The position numbers were made by a program, and so were the translations under genes. A stretch of DNA of 64,000 nt from Glycine soja (lineage: Eukaryota; Streptophyta; Magnoliopsida; Fabales; Fabaceae). Below, piece after piece: positions 58,701-64,000 of the stretch. The notes below the pieces were generated by a model, which was given only the letters and a program-made list of their open reading frames with translations, searched no databases and was not told where the DNA came from. The stretch covers positions 13,413,223 through 13,477,222 of the forward strand of contig NC_041012.1 in the NCBI RefSeq assembly GCF_004193775.1. Reading direction: 5' to 3'. Position 1 is the first letter of the stretch, and every line of letters starts with the position of its first letter.

Positions 58701-60159
58701 TTTTTATCTTTCCTTCCTCAATCTTGCATTAATTTTGTAGGTTAAATTTGCTATCTGCAACCATATTAATGTATACTTGACTTCATATTTGAATGCTTAT
58801 CTGCAGATTGGGCCATCTCAATACAGAGGTGCAGGTCGCAGGGGCGGTAGATCATTTAGAGGCTATGGTCGTGGCCGATTCAATCACCACCGTGGTAGGG
58901 GGCGTGGTAGGGGTGGTGATGGTAGACAGTTCTCATCTCATTCTTCTGGAGCCACTATTGCTAATGTAGCAGATGCACCTGCTGCTGATGGGGCCACTTC
59001 AGAGATGCAACCATCATCAGTCTCTGGGCCTTCATCATTACATAATCCAGCACAAGTTCCATCTGCACCATTGCAGGCACCACCATGTAAGTTATGGTGT
59101 GAAATTTGTAAGGCTGAGTGCAATACTCCAGAAATGATGGAGCAGCATAAGAATGGAAAGCGGCATAAGAAGAACTTGCTTGTGCATGAAGAAGTACAGA
59201 GACGCAAAGCTCTAAATGGACAACAGGGTGGAAATATTTCTACTTCTCAATCGAATTTAACAATCCAACCTGAGGAAGTTCAAGAATCAGAGGAAAAAAG
59301 AATACCAGAAGAAAATATGGGTTCTGAAGCTACAGCTGATAATCACAATGATGGAACTGAGCTTCAGAATAATGTAGAAGGGGTCTCTGAAGTTCAAACT
59401 GAAGAGCCTCAGGAGAAACCTAGAGACAACTCTGCCATACAGGGTCGTGGGTTCAAGCGTAAGATGAGAGGAGGCAGAGGAGGTAAATACATGAGGAGTG
59501 ATGATGGGTCAAGAAAATCAGTGGAAACTCCAAAGCCTAAGCAAGTTACATCTTTGATATGTGAGTTGTGCAATGTTAAATGTGATTCCCAGGTCGTCTA
59601 CAATAGCCATTTGGCAGGAAAAAAACACTTGTCAAATTTCAAGCGTGTCCATGGCTACCAGCCTTTGAATGGAGAAGCTGGGATTCAACCACTTCACCCT
59701 CCTAATATCATTGCTCTGTCAAATGCAAATAATTTTCCGGTCCAACAGGGTGTTAGTGTCCCTCTAGGCATCAATGATCCACGAAACCTTCTGGCTCAGC
59801 TCCTGATGAATGTGTTATCTAATGTCCAAGTTCCAGCAACAACACCACTATCAGGTCCTGTGGCCGCTCAGATACAAGTACCAGCATTGATGGCTGGATC
59901 AAGTCATGAACCCCTATCTCAAAATTTGTCACAGATACAAGTCTCAGATTCCTTGGCTCATTTTGAGAGTGAAAATCCTATTGGGGAAACAAAAGATCAG
60001 ATGTCATCTGTCACATTCCAACTTGATGAGACTGCTGGTTCAAGCAATAATGGTAATATTGAAACTGCTGATGGAACGGTGGTGAAACTTTCCCAGGATT
60101 GTTCAGTAATGACACCAGCAGAAAACCCAGTTGCAGCAGATAAGCAACTACCTTCATAA
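52731..60159 (+). CDS. RGG-box protein with two U1-type C2H2 zinc fingers
   Basis: Two coding exons: 52731-53063 (111 codons, donor CTG|gtaaag) and 58807-60159 (acceptor ctgcag|ATT, 450 codons plus stop), both phase 0, giving about 561 residues. Residues 1-75 are rich in Q, Y, P and S (prion-like). An alanine-rich helix ([20 protein letters not shown]) follows. Residues ~118-151 form an RGG/GRGRG box, residues 209-231 and 363-385 are two zinc fingers of the C-x2-C-x12-H-x5-H type (WCEIC...HKNGKRH and ICELC...HLAGKKH), and a second RGG patch lies at ~324-341. U1-type fingers with RGG boxes usually bind double-stranded or structured RNA, so a nuclear RNA-binding role is likely; I cannot name the ortholog. 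The start has a good context (cagccATGAA) and a CT-rich leader. The 5.7-kb intron holds transposons; a small extra exon there cannot be excluded. Confidence 0.85.
54700..55194 (-). mobile_element. Remnant of a chromodomain-bearing Gypsy element with LTR piece
   Basis: The minus-strand frame 55194-54856 reads [20 protein letters not shown], then [13 protein letters not shown], then RPKRIVKQ. This is the C-terminal end of a Ty3-Gypsy pol with a chromodomain-like LVxWxGxxxxxxTWExxxxL motif and basic tail. After the stop comes a purine-rich 'gtgagggtgagc' and TGTTAGAATAAGG, a probable 3' LTR start near 54850, running to about 54700. Everything upstream (integrase, RT, gag) is lost where the Copia element joins at about 55200. 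Confidence 0.65.
55215..57430 (+). mobile_element. 5'-truncated, decayed Copia element
   Basis: Starts inside the integrase core (DWGGEYR-like, shifted by one extra G in a G7 run near 55247) and reads [20 protein letters not shown] and [20 protein letters not shown]. An internal deletion near 55575-55600 removes the integrase C-terminus and the RT start. RT resumes at [36 protein letters not shown] and the catalytic YVDD ([12 protein letters not shown], near 55980). Stops and frame changes follow at 56030-56180, then RNase H ([23 protein letters not shown]) to 56669. The gene tail resumes at 57150 after a 475-bp insertion and ends with [17 protein letters not shown] purine tract 'gcgggggg' follows at about 57434. 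It is non-functional. Confidence 0.88.
56670..57144. mobile_element. 475-bp DNA element inserted in the Copia RNase H region
   Basis: The Copia reading is interrupted between 'cacttctg' and 'tctgaactgc'. TTCTG occurs on both sides (56665-56669 and 57145-57149), a 5-bp target duplication. The ends carry short inverted sequence (tgaagcc..gatac on the left, gtatctaggcttca on the right). The body is AT-rich with many 'tacggct', 'acacggctta' and 'gtgtcggacac' type motifs. It is non-coding; the family is not identified. Confidence 0.7.
57440..57670 (+). repeat. 3' LTR of the intronic Copia element
   Basis: Follows the polypurine tract and starts about 'tataggagtatac' (the usual TG seems mutated). 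It contains nested 'agttagttaactgttttctaactga' near-palindromes, a TATA box 'ctatataaac' (57586) and ends near 'attctctctcaca'. It is short (about 230 bp). No 5' partner is present. Confidence 0.55.
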
Positions 60160-62169
60160 TGTGAAGCTCCAACATTAGACATTTAGTAAGGCTAAAGATG
60201 TCATTTTTTTTTCTCTTCCATGATTTCATTTTTCAATACTTTTTATGTGATTTAAAGTTTAATATTTTCACACTGTTTGAACTATAACATAGGTGGGGGT
60301 TCCCACACCTAGCTTTATAGCACGATTTTAAAAGTTACCAGGTTAAGTTCATGTGTACTTATGCTTGAAACATGTTGACCTTAATGCTGTCTGAATTGCT
60401 GTTGAGGATGTTAGGGTACATGCCAGAAAGCCATCGATGTGCTACAACTCCTTTTGATGTGATGAGTAGTAGCTGCAACATTGTATCTATTTATCAATGT
60501 TCCAAAGTGGCTTATTAGAGTTGGATTAAATGGCAGGATTGACTTGAACGTAGAGCTATGTACCCCACTTTAATTTTTTGTACAGCCAAAAGAAAACATT
60601 CGACAAAAATTTCTTTGCAGTGTCATAATTGTAGAGCAAGGGAAAGGTTACATACCCTTTTCCGGTGCCAAAAAGTTACAATACAAGTCATAAATCACTC
60701 TGGTACTGATTAGCTTGTGCTTCTGAATTTTAGGTATTAATCATGTAGTAAAATAATGTTGTTAACGGCAATAGTTAAGGTTAATTTTAAGTATTCGAAA
60801 GTAATATTAAAAAATATTGTATCGAACATGCCAAACAATAATGTTTTCATTTTAAAAGTTAATTACTTTTAGTTGCTTAATATTGGTCGTAAGGTTGACG
60901 TTGGTATTTTTCTTAATTAAAATGACATTATTGTCTCAAGTGTTAACTTGACAATGGATACATGATTGAAGAAAAAGTGAGATTGTGTGCTTTGGGAAAG
61001 ACGGTTAACCTTTAAAATACTAAAATGCTTCTATGCAAATAGCAAATGATTATTGGGGACTCACATTTGAAAGAGACTATTTAAAATTGAAGGGTGAATA
61101 TAATGTGAATGTTTATGAAGAAGTCATAGATATTTGATATAAAATCGACAATGTGTGAGCAATATATAAAATGATTCATGAATCTGAAGTCGTAAGATTT
61201 TGTTAAAATGTGACACAAATCTCACCACTATAGTTCCTTAGTCTTTCGAAACACTTATTATAGTTCTAGTCCCTAATGGTCCATCAAATGTTGTCATATC
61301 TTGATTTGGATCATTTAGAATGAGTACCATAGTTATGCATGTGGAGACAAGACTTATTGAATGGTCAAGAGTGGTAACTAGTATGATGTAGCACATAGAA
61401 AAATAGACACTAACTAGGTTTAAATTATCAATCGTACATAAAACAGTCATTACGTCACTCAATCTAGGGAAGAATGGGGATACATTTGTAGATACATGAT
61501 TTTTAAAAAAAATGGACGTGGTGTGCACGAGAGTTTGGCAATTGTCTTGGTCAAGGTGATAAGGTGACAAATATTGCACAACATGGTGGTCAAGATGCGA
61601 CTCAATTTAGTAAGTTTAGTTTATTTGAGGAAAGTGTTTACCATTATATATTCAAAAAAGGCTTTCATGAAGTAGAGTTTAAAGACTCACAAATGAGGGA
61701 GAGATACAAGTGTTGAGATCATTATTAGAAATATATTAAGAGGTACAAACTTAGGTAAGTTTGGTTGAACTTTGAATATCTGCTTAAATTAGTTTTGTTA
61801 TGATAACAATTACCAAGAATTAGAAGATTAAGTTTCCAATGAGATTTCTAGTGGAGCTATTAGGCTGACATTGAGTCCAGTTTAGGAGGGGAAAGTTTTT
61901 GTTGGTGTGCTTGTTGTGTGTTTTCTCTTCATCTTCCCAAGTAATTATGTTTTATAAGAGGATTTGTTAGTGGGAAAGTTAGTTATGCCACATGGCATGT
62001 TTTGGATATTTCCCCTTAAGTCAACTAGAGTGAAATTATGTTAGGTGTTGTGAGGGTGGCTGGGTGAAGCACAACCCTAGAGGTTTCCTTCCCGCCTTGT
62101 GATTCTCGAGTTGTGGTAACTTCCAAAACAAGTTTTATTTTGCTAATTACAAAATAAAAGGAGTCAAGT
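60160..62169. other. 3' untranslated and intergenic DNA, no second gene seen
   Basis: The first ~450 bp after the stop is probably the 3' UTR of the zinc-finger gene; a perfect AATAAA signal was not picked. Beyond it the sequence is AT-rich with only a weak minus frame (61238-61579) lacking any domain I recognise. Nothing else is supported. Confidence 0.4.
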
Positions 62170-62797
62170 TTGATTGTGGATCACAATTGTACTGTCCAAG
62201 GTTTATAAAATACACGTGTCATGCTACGTGACACTTTAAGACACACGTCAATCCTCCATGTCATCCCTGGCGCAAGAGCATGAACATCCAGCCCTTAGCA
62301 TCCAGGCTCTCAATGGACAGGTTATCTCTAACCATTTAATTATTTGAATACACTGTCATCTCTTTATCTCTTAGCAGATATTCAATTATTTACAAAGCTA
62401 CACATTATTTGTAAGTAACAATTATATACTAGCTTTTATCTCTAAGCTATGCATTATCTCTAACCTTATCTATAAGCCACCTTTATCTACTGGCTATTAT
62501 CTACAGACCAATAATTATCTATAGGGGTTGTTACGTCACCGTAACAACCCCCTATCAACAAGGACCCACAACTCCCTTTCCACACTATAAGTACCGGGTT
62601 TCCTCGTACTCTTTTCACACATTCTCACATACTCTTCTAACTCACGTACTTACTTGAGCATTAGAGTCCTTTGTTTTGCAAGTCTCCCGTCTTGTCATCT
62701 TAACGAAGGCCACTCTCCAGCCAACGTGCGAAGTCTAAGAGCCCACCTTGACCATGTCCACCCTGACGTGTCCCAGCTCCAAATTTTGGTAAGTCCA
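62170..62797 (+). mobile_element. Gypsy 5' LTR (left boundary uncertain)
   Basis: The sequence before the primer site has LTR character. It holds AT-rich blocks of 'tatctctaagc'-like repeats (62.35-62.52 kb), a perfect hairpin 'ggggttgttacg'/'cgtaacaacccc' (62524-62551), a TATA-like 'ctataagta' near 62587 and a CT-rich leader. It ends CA at 62797. The left end is only approximate; no unambiguous TG start was found. Confidence 0.5.
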
Positions 62798-62798
62798 T

Positions 62799-62814
62799 TT
62801 GACGCCCACCGTGG
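62799..62814 (+). other. Primer-binding site of the Gypsy element
   Basis: TTGACGCCCACCGTGG resembles the TGGCGCCCACCGTGGG primer site seen in many plant Tat-type Gypsy elements, with one or two changes, and sits directly after the LTR end. Confidence 0.6.
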
Positions 62815-62879
62815 TTAGCACGCAATCTGGCCTCAAACGCGAGACCCATTTCGAAGGCTCCAATCCTCCTCCAGCAACC

Positions 62880-64000
62880 ATGACAAACATCAACACTCTC
62901 TAGCAACTCCAAAACAACATTGTGGAGATGGAGCGACACCATAAGGAGGGGCTAAGAAAGCTAAAAGCTGACCACGATTAGCTCAAGGCTTGTGTGAGAC
63001 GCCCCCAGGGAGACGAGCACTCTGCTCACACATTGCCTGAGCGTAATGAAAGGGAATCACACCCCTGACGCATAATCAACACTCAAGATGATCCAAGTCT
63101 CTCCCACATCCACTATCCTATAGGATAGACTGCTCGTTTACACCCCTTTTGTTGACCGCATTATGGAAGCTGACATACCCCTAGGTTGGAAACCACTCAA
63201 CCTAAAGCGGTATGATGGGACCACCGATCTAGATGAACATCTGGATGCTTTCTTCAGCCAGGCGAATCTGTACACCAATGACGATGCAATTCTATGTTGT
63301 GTCTTCCCCACATCCCTCAAAGGGGCGGCATTGACCTGGTATGGTGGACTTCCTCCAAGGTCCATCGACAGTTCCGACACTACTGTCGAGTGCTTTAGTG
63401 CACAATATGCAACTATCCGATCACATCGTATGACATCTACTACACTAGCTAGTCTGCAACAAACAGATGATGAATCTCTCCAAAAATTCGTGGATGGGTT
63501 TGGACACATTCCTATCCTGATCCAAAATCTCAACCCAGAGGTAGCATTACACTCTATGCTCCTTGCACTATGGCTTAGTAAGTTTACGGACAGTCTGTGC
63601 AAAAAGCCCCTTAGTAGCATGAACAAGTTGCGCAAATGAGTGAAAGACTACATCAAGATGGAAGAGATGTCCAAGTTTCAGAATGAGGTTGCCGGAAAAA
63701 AGCATTTCAAGCGAGAAGGAAACACCAAGACCGACTCACACAGGTCAGACAACAGGCACAAGCCGGGCAAGCGCCAGCCTCTCCCAAAAGGGCCCAGGTA
63801 CGAGTGCTACACAACCCTGACGACCAATCACACTACAATCCTTGAGGAGGCTTTCAACTTGGAGGTACCCATCAAGCTACCTCCGTTGCTTTCTCCCAGG
63901 CTGGGGTTAGACAAAACCAAATACTGCAGATACCATTGCAATATCGGTTACAACACAGAAGACTGCTGGGCTCTAAAGGAAAAAATAAAAGAGCTCATAC
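62880..64000 (+). pseudogene. Gag of a Tat-type Gypsy element, decayed and cut by the window edge
   Basis: The leader frame from ATG 62880 matches the N-terminal coiled part of plant Gypsy gag but has stops at 62901 (TAG), 62979 (TAG), 63066 (TGA) and 63126 (TAG) and then shifts frame. The main gag domain (63163 on) reads LKRYDGTTDLDEHLDAFF, AALTWYGGLPPRSID, and ESLQKFVDGFGHI, the classic retrotransposon gag core. A TGA at 63637 interrupts it, and the same frame stays open to 64000. It ends in a zinc-knuckle-like CRYHCNIGYNTEDCWALKEK typical of Tat-lineage elements. Gag packages the RNA; this copy cannot make a full protein. Pol would lie beyond the window. Confidence 0.85.

Larger units (their letters stand above)
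53064..58806 (+). other. Large intron of the zinc-finger gene, filled with transposons
   Basis: Donor 'ctggtaaag' and acceptor 'tatctgcag' bound 5743 bp. About 53.06-54.69 kb and 57.67-58.80 kb look like original T-rich intron. The middle 3 kb is a Gypsy remnant and a truncated Copia element with a DNA element inside it. All are consistent with removal by splicing, but the Copia LTR brings its own promoter-like sequence into the intron in gene orientation. Confidence 0.8.

Noticed and set aside
58938..60229. Minus-strand frames opposite the zinc-finger exon (58938-59207, 59997-60229).
   Set aside because: They are shadows of the long plus-strand coding exon.

Overview
This is plant nuclear DNA, most probably soybean (Glycine max) or a close relative. 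The evidence is AT-rich sequence with spliced-gene signals and no bacterial gene packing, and dense nested LTR retrotransposons. These include a Sirevirus-type Copia element with an iMet primer site and repeated polypurine tracts, Ogre-like Gypsy LTRs with a tRNA-Arg-type primer site, and CACTA ends carrying 'taagacggtt' sub-terminal repeats like the soybean Tgm family. The species call is inference from repeat families, not from a search.

Layout. 1-13.5 kb: an LTR 3' end at the left edge, then AT-rich degenerate repeat DNA with no gene I can support. 13.5-14.7 kb: a near-solo Sirevirus-type LTR with a second, short LTR start before it. 17.3-19.8 kb: a 2.5-kb inverted repeat, each arm holding two tandem ~480-bp units, with a tiny loop; it could make a long hairpin RNA. 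20.4-20.6 kb: a broken exon of a mitochondrial acyl carrier protein gene. 23.8-35.5 kb: a non-autonomous CACTA transposon (flanked by CTA on both sides) carrying broken pieces of host genes (branched-chain aminotransferase, STY46-like kinase, PP2C, RING-H2). It is interrupted by a Sirevirus element (28.45-34.83 kb) that keeps gag and an env-like/3' ORF but has no pol. 38.25-40.3 kb: another CACTA end next to a HOS15-like LisH first exon and two further phase-compatible exons. 40.7-50.5 kb: a pile of Gypsy LTRs, several in head-to-head inverted pairs. 51.3-52.4 kb: a tRNA-derived SINE and an inverted-repeat (MULE-like) element. 62.2-64.0 kb: 5' LTR, primer site and decayed gag of another Gypsy element.

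The one gene that looks intact is at 52,731-60,159 (+). It has two visible coding exons encoding a ~561-residue protein with a Q/Y/P-rich N-terminus, RGG boxes and two U1-type C2H2 zinc fingers, probably an RNA-binding nuclear protein. Its 5.7-kb intron holds a Gypsy remnant, a truncated Copia element, and a small DNA element inside the Copia RNase H region.

Cross-cutting pattern: the palindrome GTAATCGATTAC occurs in pairs spaced exactly 21 bp start to start, in the LTRs of different Sirevirus-type copies and again just before a TATA-like box upstream of the env-like ORF. This suggests a shared regulatory module and a possible internal promoter.
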